A stretch of 64,000 bases of DNA from Verrucosispora sp. WMMD573 (GTDB lineage Bacteria > Actinomycetota > Actinomycetes > Mycobacteriales > Micromonosporaceae), in contig NZ_CP114901.1 of assembly GCF_027497175.1 (NCBI RefSeq), forward strand, positions 2,418,001 to 2,482,000. Direction: 5' to 3'. The stretch's first letter is position 1. Every line of letters starts with the position of its first letter. The notes under the pieces are model-generated. The model ran no database searches and was not told the origin of the DNA. It saw nothing but the letters and a program-made list of their open reading frames with translations. Positions 56,409 to 64,000 of the stretch are shown here, in pieces. The position numbers and the translations under genes are program-made.

Positions 56409-58004
56409 TCAGAGGATCGGCGGCACGTCGGTGCGGATCGGCACCGGCAGCACCGTCGGCCCCTCGGCCCGGAGCGCGGTGGCCAGCGCCTCGCCGAGCT
56501 GATCGGGATCGTCGACCACGGTGGTGGCACACCCGTAACCGCGGGCTATCGCCGTGACGTCGATGCCGGGAAGGTCCAGCCCGGGGACCCCCGGCGTCTG
56601 CTTGAGTTCGGCGAACGACTTGAGGATCGCGTACTGCTGGTTGACCGGCACGACGATCACCAGCGGCAGCCGCAACTGGCTGGCGGTCCAGAGCGCTTGG
56701 ACCGAGTAGTGGAACGAGCCGTCGCCGATCACCGCGATGACCGGCCGGTGGCGGCCGGTGTCACGCTGAGCCAGCGCGATGCCGACGGCCGCCGGCAGGC
56801 CGTAGCCGAGACCGCCGCTGGCCATCGTGAAGTACGAGCCGGGGGTGTCGAACCTCAGCCGGCGTCGCAGTGCCGACAGGTTGGACGGAGACTCCTGCAC
56901 CAGCACGCCGTCTGCGGGCCAGTGCCGGGCCAGTGCGGCGAAGAGCGCATCGGCGCTGAGCGGAACCGAATCCTCCACCGGCGACGGTACTGCCCGGGCG
57001 GGTGGTGGCGGCCGGTCCGCCGGTGGCATCAGCTCGGTCAGCGCGGCGAGGGTGAGACCGGCATCGCCGAGGAGGCTGTCGCCGACGGGTGCCCGGGCCG
57101 CCTCCTCGGGATCGTCGGTGACGTGCAGCAGCCGGGCACCATCCGGCAGCGTCTCGCCGGGCACGTGCGGGTAGTACCGGAACACCGGGGCGCCGACCAC
57201 CAGCACGATGTCGTGCCCCCGGAGCTGGTCGGCCAACGGGCCGATCGCGAAGGGCAGCACCCCCTGGAAATGCGGATGACTCTCGGGAAAGGCGGTCCGC
57301 TCGGGCGCGGGCGCCGACCAGACCGGAGCGACCAGCCGCTCCGCGAGCGCGACCCCGGCCGCCCAGGCACCGGCCCGGTCCACGGCGGCCCCGAACACCA
57401 GGGCCGGTGACCGGCTCGTCGCCAGTGCCGCGGCGAACTGACGCAGCCGCTCCGGGTCGGGAGCGAAGCGGGTGGCCACCGTGCGGGCCTGCGGAGGCGG
57501 ATCGGCGGGCTGCGCCCAGTCGTCCAGCGGAAGCGAGAGGAAGACGGGCCCGGCCGGCGGCTGGACCGCGGTCGCGTACGCCCGCATGAGCGCCGCCGGG
57601 ACGTCCTGGGCCCGGACCGGCTCGTGGGCCCACTTGACGTAGGGCTGGGGGAGCTCGGTGGGATGACGGGCGGTGAGCCGAGGTTCGAGCAGCAGCATCT
57701 CCCGGGTCTGCTGGCCGGCGGTGACGATCAGTGGGGTCCGGTTGTGCCAGGCGGTGACGATGTTGCCCATGGCATTGCCGGTGCCCGGTGCCGTGTGCAG
57801 GTTGACGTGCGCCGGTGCCCCGGTGACCTGCGCGTACCCATCGGCCATGCCCACCGCCGACGCCTCGTGCAGGGCGAGCACATAGTGGAAGTCGTCGGGA
57901 AAGGCATGCAGGAACGGCTCCTCGGTGGAGCCGGGGTTGCCGAAGACGGTGGTCATGCCCAGGGCCCGGAGCAGGTCGTAGGTGGTGTCGCGGACCGTTG
58001 CCAT
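56409..58004 (-). CDS. mdlC: Thiamine-diphosphate enzyme, benzoylformate decarboxylase-like
   Basis: This 531-residue ThDP enzyme shows the benzoylformate decarboxylase catalytic residues: S26 (FGNPGSTEEP), E47 (LHEASAVGMADGYAQ), H70 (VNLHTAPGTGNAMG) and H280 (YYPHVPGE, equivalent to H281 of the Pseudomonas enzyme). The ThDP-Mg motif is GDGSFHYSVQAL...NQQYAILKSF. It decarboxylates benzoylformate or a related 2-oxo acid. No mandelate genes are adjacent, so the natural substrate is uncertain. Confidence 0.88.
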   Translation of the reverse strand: MATVRDTTYDLLRALGMTTVFGNPGSTEEPFLHAFPDDFHYVLALHEASAVGMADGYAQVTGAPAHVNLHTAPGTGNAMGNIVTAWHNRTPLIVTAGQQTREMLLLEPRLTARHPTELPQPYVKWAHEPVRAQDVPAALMRAYATAVQPPAGPVFLSLPLDDWAQPADPPPQARTVATRFAPDPERLRQFAAALATSRSPALVFGAAVDRAGAWAAGVALAERLVAPVWSAPAPERTAFPESHPHFQGVLPFAIGPLADQLRGHDIVLVVGAPVFRYYPHVPGETLPDGARLLHVTDDPEEAARAPVGDSLLGDAGLTLAALTELMPPADRPPPPARAVPSPVEDSVPLSADALFAALARHWPADGVLVQESPSNLSALRRRLRFDTPGSYFTMASGGLGYGLPAAVGIALAQRDTGRHRPVIAVIGDGSFHYSVQALWTASQLRLPLVIVVPVNQQYAILKSFAELKQTPGVPGLDLPGIDVTAIARGYGCATTVVDDPDQLGEALATALRAEGPTVLPVPIRTDVPPIL

Positions 58005-58278
58005 CGCTTCTGAATGTATCGGGGCAAGTCGGGAGTGAAGACCTTTTCGCCGCTGCTGTGACGTCAGCTTCCTGGCGGCACCGGGCCGCCGTCGCGCCGG
58101 CGGCGAGGCGTCGCCCCGGCCCAGCCGACCGTCTGTCGATCACCCGACTGTCAGACCTTCGCCTGGATCGGGGGCGCAAGCTATGGTGCCAGGCATGGCG
58201 ATGACAGCGCAGATGTCACCGGTTGGGCCCACCGTCGATGAGTGTCACCGGTTCCGCCTGTCCGTGCACGACTGACGG

Positions 58279-58878
58279 GTGCGTGTGATGCAGGGAGAGG
58301 GGCAGGCGATCGGCGGGCGGGCGACGGAGTCGATGGCGGGGAAGCTGCTGGTGGCGACACCGGCGCTGAAGGACCCGAATTTCGACCGTACGGTCGTGCT
58401 GTTGGTCGCGCACGAGCCCGGCGGCGCGCTCGGCGTGGTGCTCAACCGGGCCACCGAGGTGCCGGTGGCCGACGTGCTGCGGGACTGGGGCGACCTGGCC
58501 CGCCACCCGGCGGTGCTGTTCGAGGGTGGCCCCGTGCAGCCCGACTCCGCGATCTGTCTGGCCCGCATGCGGGCGCCGGTGCGCCGCCTCAAGGGCTTCC
58601 ATCAGGTCTCCGGCGCGGTAGGCACGCTCGACCTGTCGGTCGATCCGCAGCGGCTACGGGAGAACGTGCAGAGCATTCGGGTCTTCGCCGGGTACGCGGG
58701 CTGGGGCACCGGCCAACTGGAGCAGGAGATCGAGGACGGTTCCTGGTTCGTGCTGGACGCGTTGCCCGGTGACGCGTTCGTCGACCGGCCCGATGACCTT
58801 TGGCCGATGGTGCTGCGCCGACAGGGCGGCATGATGGCCGCGGTCGCACACTTCCCGCCGGACGTGGCGCTGAACTGA
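58279..58878 (+). CDS. YqgE/AlgH family protein (DUF179)
   Basis: This 199-residue protein has the YqgE/AlgH core: AGKLLVATPALKDPNFDRTV, VLLVAHEPGGALGVVLNRAT, FEGGPVQPDS and FAGYAGWGTGQLEQEIEDGS. The function of this widespread family is not established. Start choices are GTG 58279, ATG 58288 and ATG 58333; the last has GGAG upstream and would remove a short variable leader. The gap 58005-58278 holds no gene. Confidence 0.87.
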   Translation: MRVMQGEGQAIGGRATESMAGKLLVATPALKDPNFDRTVVLLVAHEPGGALGVVLNRATEVPVADVLRDWGDLARHPAVLFEGGPVQPDSAICLARMRAPVRRLKGFHQVSGAVGTLDLSVDPQRLRENVQSIRVFAGYAGWGTGQLEQEIEDGSWFVLDALPGDAFVDRPDDLWPMVLRRQGGMMAAVAHFPPDVALN

Positions 58879-58968
58879 CAGGCGTCGGCGGGCACCCCCG
58901 CGAGATGACCATGCCGACGGGCGTGTGTATAGTTCTTCCAGTGCCCGGGCGACCGGGTGTGACAGCAA

Positions 58969-59041
58969 GGGGCCGTGGCGCAGCTGGTAGCGCACCACAC
59001 TGGCAGTGTGGGGGTCAGGGGTTCGAGTCCCCTCGGCTCCA
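58969..59041 (+). tRNA. tRNA-Ala (anticodon GGC)
   Basis: A complete cloverleaf is visible. Acceptor GGGGCCG pairs with CGGCTCC, the D-stem is GCGC/GCGC, the anticodon stem CCACA/TGTGG encloses CTGGCAG (anticodon GGC), and the T-arm is AGGGGTTCGAGTCCCCT. The CCA end is not encoded (ACCT follows). tRNA-Ala genes are common integration sites. Confidence 0.96.
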
Positions 59042-59059
59042 CCTTGTGTTTGTGCAGGT

Positions 59060-59092
59060 CAATCGGCATTGGTCATCGACCGATGCCGATTG
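59060..59092 (+). terminator. Hairpin after tRNA-Ala
   Basis: CAATCGGCATTGGTC (59060-59074) pairs with GACCGATGCCGATTG (59078-59092) around a 3-nt loop, with one G-T pair. It starts 19 nt after the tRNA and probably ends its transcript. Confidence 0.7.
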
Positions 59093-59232
59093 TTCGTGAT
59101 CTCGTGGTCACAGCCGTGGTCACACTGCGCCCCACACTACGCCTCGCCGAACGGTGTTGAGATTTCGAAGAAAAACGCCTCTGAGCAGGGATCCTTCTGC
59201 CGCTCTGGCTGCCCGGGCGTTGTGGGGGCGAA

Positions 59233-59580
59233 ATGTGGGGCGCAAAGCCGTGTGGTACCCGGTGCCAGCCCGTGCCGTCGGGTACGGCACGATCTGCGCG
59301 AGGGTCGGCGGCCACGGCCCTGGGCCGGTCGGTGTTCATCCGGGTCAGGCCCTACATCGGGGCCTGTCCGGTGGGGGTGTCACCCCGGCGGTGGCCGCTG
59401 CCGCGCGGCGGGCCGGGTTGGGTGAGCGGCGCCCATCGGCTGCGGCGCAGTGCCGCCACGTCGATGCTGGTCACGGGCGCCACGCTCGTGGAGATCGCCC
59501 AGGTGCTGTGTCACCGGCGCTGACCACCGTTGTCGACGCGAAGGTCGACCGACGGCCCTGGGGGTGCTGGCGCACTCGAC
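59233..59580 (+). pseudogene. Tyrosine recombinase (integrase) remnant, frameshifted
   Basis: One frame encodes GAHRLRRSAATSMLVTGATL followed by VEIAQVLCHRR and a stop (59521). This matches the integrase C-terminal box with the HxLR(H)SAA and VLGHR motifs. The continuation TTVVDAKVDRRPW, expected after HRS, appears immediately after in another frame (from about 59522), so a frameshift has broken the gene. The catalytic R-H-R pattern is partly kept (HRLRR) but the final Tyr is replaced (VVDAKVD for VYAKVD). The remnant lies 200-500 bp behind tRNA-Ala, the usual position for an integrated element. The rest of the gap 59093-59747 holds no gene. Confidence 0.7.
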
Positions 59581-59747
59581 GAGCGATGGTGGCGTCAGGT
59601 GGGAGTTGTGGAGTTACCTTCAGTGAATTTGTAGGGTGATTTAACCCTGCCTGCCTGCTTTGTGGTGCCAACTTGTGACGGGCCTTTACATAGATCATCG
59701 AGCATCCCTACAGTCCGGTGCACTGCTGGTATGCACGGGGGTGTCCG

Positions 59748-62700
59748 ATGGCTGGTGCACGTACGGGTCTGTCGCGTCGCTGGTGGGCTGCGACGGTCGT
59801 CGCGATGTTTGTGGCTACCGGCCTGGCGGCGCCGGCGAGAGTCGAGGCGGCGCCACCGACGCCGATATGCGTGGATGAGCAGCCGGATGCGGCTTCGGCG
59901 CGGCGGATGGTGGGGGTGTGCGGCCGGCGGGTGGAGATCCTCGCCGAGCGGACGGAGTGGTCGCAGACCTTCCTCAACGCCGACGACTCCCGCACGTTGG
60001 AGCAGACCATCGAGCCGACGCGGGTGCGTAAGGGAAATTCCTGGGCGCCGGTGGACGCCACGCTCAAGGTGTCCGGCCAGGGGGTGGAACCGCGGGCGAC
60101 GGTGCTGCCGATGGTCTTCTCCGCCGGTGGTGACGCTCCCCTGGCTCGGCTGAAGGACGGCTCGCGGGAACTGGCGATGAGCTGGCCGGGCCGACTGCCG
60201 AAGCCCGTGTTGGAGGGTGCTACGGCGGTCTACCGGGACGTCCTGCCGGATGTGGATCTGCGGGTCACCGCGCAGCCGTTGGGTTTCTCCGAGGTTCTGG
60301 TGGTGAAGTCGCGTCAGGCGGCAGCGAATCCCAAGCTGTCGACGCTGCGGTTCGGGTTGGCGACCAAGGGCGTCACGGTGAGCCCGAACAGCTCCGGCGG
60401 CCTGGTAGCCCGGGATGCCAAAGGTGCCGCCGTGTTCGCGGCTCCAGCACCGCTGATGTGGGACTCCTCGGATGCTGCGGGCCGCGACACCGGTGGTGCG
60501 GTCGCCCCGGACGAGAAGCGGGCACCCGGCAACGATGATCGTCAGCGCAAGCCCAGTTCAATCGAGCAGGAGCCGCAGTCGAGCCAGGAGCGCTCCGCCA
60601 CGGCGACGCCGGGCGAACCGGCGTTGGCGGAGACGGCGCGGCGGGCGGTCATGCCGGTACGGCTTGACGGTGACGCGATTACGTTGCTGCCGGACAAGAA
60701 GATGCTGGCCGACCCTCGGACAAAGCTGCCGATCTACATCGATCCGTCGTGGACGGGTGGGATCGTCAGCAACTCGTGGACGTCGGTGTGGAGCAAGTAC
60801 AAGTCGAGTTCTTTCTGGAAGAACTCGTCGGCGCTGAACAACGGCTCGACGTACGGCTCGGCGGGTGCCGGGCGTACGGAGGACTGCTCCGGTTGCGCGG
60901 ACCACATCATCCGGTCGCTGTTCCGAATGAACACGTCGAAGGTGGCCGGCAAACACATCCTCGCCGCGCAGTTCCGTATCGAGCAGCGGCACGCGTGGAC
61001 GTGTAGTCCGAAGAGCAACGCGAAGTTGTGGTTGACGGGTTCGATCTCGTCGAGCACGACGTGGAACAACCAGCCGACCTGGAACAGCAGCTACACGGCC
61101 CAGACCGTCGGCAACCGCAAGTACGGCGCGGCGCACGGTTGCCTGGGTACCGGCACCATCGAGTTCAACGTGAAGTCGATGGTGGCCAAGGCGGCGTCGA
61201 GCAAGTGGTCGAACATGACGGTTGGTCTGCGGGCGGTTGACGAGGGCACCAAGAACCAATGGAAGCGGTTCAACCACTCATCACCGAAGCTGGCGATCAC
61301 CTACAACACGAGCCCGAACGCTCCGTCGGACCGCAAGTCCGACGGCAAGAACTGCGCTACCGGGTCCGGCCGTCCGTATGTGCTGACAACGACGCCGGTA
61401 CTTGCCGCAAAGCACTCTGACCCGGACTCCGCGCAGCAGTCGTTGACCACCGACTTCTACTGGTGGCCGGTCGGTGGCGCGCGGAGCGAGTCGAACAAGG
61501 TCGCACAGGCGGCCGGTAACCCGTCGACCGTGTCGAAAGCCATCCCCTCGAGCCGGCTGACCGATGGCACCAGTTATGTGTGGCAGGCCCGGACCTGGGA
61601 CGGCTCTCACCACAGCGCCTGGTCCGGTACGTGCGAGTTCACCGTGGACGCCACTCCACCACCGCCACCGGCCAACGTCGGCTCCACCTACTACCTAAAC
61701 GACGGCACGCCGCGGGGCGGCGTAGGTGTCTCGGGCACATTCAACATCACCGCGCCCACCACCCGCCCCTACGAGGTGAAGGAGTACGCCTACAGCCTCG
61801 ACTCCGGTGTGCTGACCGCGGCGAAAACCGTCGCGGCGCGGACGACGGACTACGGCGCGTCGGTCAACCTGGCTCCGTTGCACGACGGTGTGAACGTGCT
61901 GTACGTCTGGTCGAAGGACCACGCTGGACGCTTTTCCACCCCCGTGACGTACACCTTCAGCGTGCGGGCCGGGTCCGGTCCGGCCGCCGAGTGGACGTTC
62001 GAGGAGACCGGCACCACCGCCGCCGACGTCTCCGGGCACGGCAACAGCCTCACCGTCGGCGCGTCGGCGACGCGGGTCGCCGGCCGGTCCGGAGTAGGAA
62101 CTGCGCTGTCGCTGCCGGGCACGGCCGTGGCCACCAGGGCCGGCGCGATCAACACGCCGAACCCCGACACCGGAGTCTCGACGCCGGTCCGCACCGACGC
62201 GGATTTCACCGTCGCCGCCTGGGTCAAGATCAGTTCACTGTCGGGCTCCGGTGCGCAGGCGGTGGTGAGTGCGAACGGTTCCCGCATGCCGGCCTACCAC
62301 CTGGGTTACGTCGTCAGTGGCCAACGGTGGCGGTTCACCATGGCCACGGCTGACATCGACAACGCCCCGATGGTCAGCGTGCACTCCAACGCCGCACCCA
62401 CAGCGGGTAAGTGGACACATCTGGCCGCCACCTTCGACGGGGCGTCCAAGAAGCTGACCCTGTATGTCAATGGAGTGGCGCAGACCGAAACCGCGACGCT
62501 GTCCGGCGGGTTCAACGCCACCAGCGACTTCTTCGTCGGCCGGCGTAAGTGGAACGGCGGCTACGACAGCTTTTTCACCGGCGTCGTGGACGACGTGCGG
62601 TTCTACAACTTCACCGAGACCGCGGCCAACCTGGCGAAACTCGCCGTGCCGCTGCAGCCGAAGATCACCTTCCCCGACGGGGCCGACGTCACGGCCGGGG

Positions 62701-64000
62701 GCCAGCTGACGGTCAGGTTCGACGCCGGTGGAGACACCAACGTCACCAAGTTCCGGTACAGCATCGACGACACCGAGCTCGGAAGCACGGTGAACGCCAC
62801 CACGGCGGGCGGCACCGCTACCGTCACGATCAACCTGGGCAGTTCATTGGGCGAGCTGCCGGTTTACGCCGTGGCGGTTGACGACGGCAACCGGGCCGGC
62901 GGTATGGGCGAGGGTGTGATTACGGTGTCTGCTGCGGCGAGCCTGTCGGGCACCGTGTGGGATCCGAACTTCTTCCCGCAAGCGGGAGCCATCGTAAGGC
63001 TGCAACCTGGTGGCTACCAGGCGATATCGCAGGCCGACGGCACCTACGCCCTGGCTAACTTTCCCACCGGCTCGTACACGATCACCGTCACGTACGGCGG
63101 GCGATGCGGGTTGGCGTTCAACGAGCCGGTCGAGATTGATGGTCGAGGGCTGACGACTGACATCTTCCTCGCCTTCGTTAGCGACGACCTCGGTCACACC
63201 TGCTCTGAGCAGACCATGCCCTTCATCGGGGCCAGTACGGTGCTCGCTTTGACCGGTGACGATGCGGTCGCTGCGGTGTCGTTGCCCTTCGCGTTCCCCT
63301 TCTACGGTGGCGCGTACCGCAGTGCCTGGGTGGACACCAACGGCTTGCTGACCTTCACCGATCCGGGTGGCTCACACCCGTACACCGGTCAGCAGCCTGC
63401 TCCGGTGGCACCGGCAGCCGCGGTGGCTCCGTTCTGGGACGATCTTGTCGTCGACGCTTCAGCGAGCGTGCGCACCGCGACCACCGGCTCGGGAGCCGGC
63501 CAGCGGTTCGTGGTGGAGTGGCGCAACGTGCACCGCAAGGGCAACACCGGGCAGCGGGTGTCCTTCGCGACGGTCCTGGCCCCTGACGGCACCGTGACGA
63601 CCAACTACGACCAGCTCGACAACGCCGCAGAGCGCGGTGCCCACGCCATCGTCGGCATCGAAGCGGAAGACGGCCAGGACCGGTTGCGGTACTCCACCGC
63701 CGAGCCGGTACTGGCCAGCAGCCAGGCAATCACCTTCACCCGCCCCGAGTCGGAAGGGGAGTTGGAGCTGCACAGCCTGTCCGGCACGCTCACCAACGCC
63801 GCCGGCGCCGCAGTGGTCGGTGCGACGGTCACCCTCGACCCGAGCGGGGTAAGCACCACGACCGGCGCGGGTGGCGCGTACAGCTTCACCGGCCTGGTCG
63901 CCGACAGCTACACCGTCAGCGCGCAGATGGCGGGACGGTGTGGCGCGCTGGTACGTAGCCAGGTGGAGTTGTTCGCCGATGTGGTCCGTGACCTGCGACT
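59748..64000 (+). CDS. Giant secreted multidomain protein with LamG and carboxypeptidase-regulatory-like repeats (3' end outside window)
   Basis: From ATG 59748 one frame stays open to the window edge (over 1,417 codons). It has a signal peptide (residues 1-34), a conserved N-terminal region (RTLEQTIEPTRVRKGNSWAP), a DNRLRE-like beta region (about 341-518), a fibronectin-like segment (525-638) and a LamG/concanavalin-like domain (about 743-968). Next come a carboxypeptidase-regulatory-like domain (about 1065-1128), a domain with FPFYGGAYRSAWVDTNGLLT and APFWDDLVVD (about 1161-1334), and a second regulatory-like repeat from about 1343. Such actinobacterial proteins can end in RHS repeats or toxins; the end is not visible. 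Confidence 0.82.
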   Translation, partial: MAGARTGLSRRWWAATVVAMFVATGLAAPARVEAAPPTPICVDEQPDAASARRMVGVCGRRVEILAERTEWSQTFLNADDSRTLEQTIEPTRVRKGNSWAPVDATLKVSGQGVEPRATVLPMVFSAGGDAPLARLKDGSRELAMSWPGRLPKPVLEGATAVYRDVLPDVDLRVTAQPLGFSEVLVVKSRQAAANPKLSTLRFGLATKGVTVSPNSSGGLVARDAKGAAVFAAPAPLMWDSSDAAGRDTGGAVAPDEKRAPGNDDRQRKPSSIEQEPQSSQERSATATPGEPALAETARRAVMPVRLDGDAITLLPDKKMLADPRTKLPIYIDPSWTGGIVSNSWTSVWSKYKSSSFWKNSSALNNGSTYGSAGAGRTEDCSGCADHIIRSLFRMNTSKVAGKHILAAQFRIEQRHAWTCSPKSNAKLWLTGSISSSTTWNNQPTWNSSYTAQTVGNRKYGAAHGCLGTGTIEFNVKSMVAKAASSKWSNMTVGLRAVDEGTKNQWKRFNHSSPKLAITYNTSPNAPSDRKSDGKNCATGSGRPYVLTTTPVLAAKHSDPDSAQQSLTTDFYWWPVGGARSESNKVAQAAGNPSTVSKAIPSSRLTDGTSYVWQARTWDGSHHSAWSGTCEFTVDATPPPPPANVGSTYYLNDGTPRGGVGVSGTFNITAPTTRPYEVKEYAYSLDSGVLTAAKTVAARTTDYGASVNLAPLHDGVNVLYVWSKDHAGRFSTPVTYTFSVRAGSGPAAEWTFEETGTTAADVSGHGNSLTVGASATRVAGRSGVGTALSLPGTAVATRAGAINTPNPDTGVSTPVRTDADFTVAAWVKISSLSGSGAQAVVSANGSRMPAYHLGYVVSGQRWRFTMATADIDNAPMVSVHSNAAPTAGKWTHLAATFDGASKKLTLYVNGVAQTETATLSGGFNATSDFFVGRRKWNGGYDSFFTGVVDDVRFYNFTETAANLAKLAVPLQPKITFPDGADVTAGGQLTVRFDAGGDTNVTKFRYSIDDTELGSTVNATTAGGTATVTINLGSSLGELPVYAVAVDDGNRAGGMGEGVITVSAAASLSGTVWDPNFFPQAGAIVRLQPGGYQAISQADGTYALANFPTGSYTITVTYGGRCGLAFNEPVEIDGRGLTTDIFLAFVSDDLGHTCSEQTMPFIGASTVLALTGDDAVAAVSLPFAFPFYGGAYRSAWVDTNGLLTFTDPGGSHPYTGQQPAPVAPAAAVAPFWDDLVVDASASVRTATTGSGAGQRFVVEWRNVHRKGNTGQRVSFATVLAPDGTVTTNYDQLDNAAERGAHAIVGIEAEDGQDRLRYSTAEPVLASSQAITFTRPESEGELELHSLSGTLTNAAGAAVVGATVTLDPSGVSTTTGAGGAYSFTGLVADSYTVSAQMAGRCGALVRSQVELFADVVRDLR

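Overview
The window is very GC-rich (about 70% or more), has many GTG starts and stop/start overlaps of the ATGA/GTGA type, and carries a WhiB regulator, MtrA-MtrB-LpqB, a SecA1-type SecA, FtsEX, SmpB and tmRNA. This points to a high-GC actinobacterium. The protein style (DUF397/XRE pairs, DUF3499, Rv3235-like protein, LamG/DNRLRE-type giant secreted protein) fits Micromonosporaceae best (Micromonospora or a close relative); that family assignment is inference.

Layout. (1) 1-1554: conserved core with whiB2, a degenerate metallopeptidase-family gene and a DUF3499 gene. (2) 1555-19810: accessory block. It holds a palindromic repeat, an XRE-DUF397 pair, two minisatellite arrays, a complete Tat-lipoprotein polyamine-type ABC importer (potD-potA-potB-potC), a G5-domain secreted protein, an AbiEi/DUF559 gene flanked by two related palindromes and preceded by two DnaA-box-like 9-mers, then a six-gene van-like cluster (response regulator, sensor kinase, acyltransferase-3 membrane protein, serine-racemase-like PLP enzyme, D-Ala-D-X ligase, VanX-type dipeptidase), a duplicated RlpA-like secreted protein, a deaminase-like/SUKH-3-like fusion and two membrane or surface proteins. 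(3) 19880-24808: mannose-phosphate genes (phosphomannomutase, Trm112-like, SIS isomerase, CDF transporter, ManA). (4) 25099-33955: ahcY, then a membrane/MoxR cluster (RDD, SpoIIM, DUF58, MoxR, DUF4350, DUF4129, membrane protein). (5) 34163-45558: mtrA-mtrB-lpqB-comF, hpf, two double-domain GNAT genes and secA. (6) 45576-50411: Rv3235-like, HTH, DUF6912, membrane protein, pruA. (7) 50622-55180: PadR regulator, prfB, ftsE, ftsX, smpB, ssrA. (8) 55388-64000: lipoprotein, benzoylformate-decarboxylase-like ThDP enzyme, YqgE, tRNA-Ala(GGC) with an integrase remnant behind it, and the 5' part of a giant secreted multidomain protein cut by the window edge.

The most interesting unit is 9901-15908. Its gene content is that of a D-Ala-D-Ser type glycopeptide-resistance cassette: no D-lactate dehydrogenase is present, but there is a possible D-serine source, a Ddl/VanC-like ligase and a D,D-dipeptidase. 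The usual VanT protein appears to be replaced by two separate genes: a membrane acyltransferase-3 protein, and a fold-type II PLP enzyme unrelated to the alanine-racemase fold of VanT. The function is inferred from gene content and motifs, not demonstrated.
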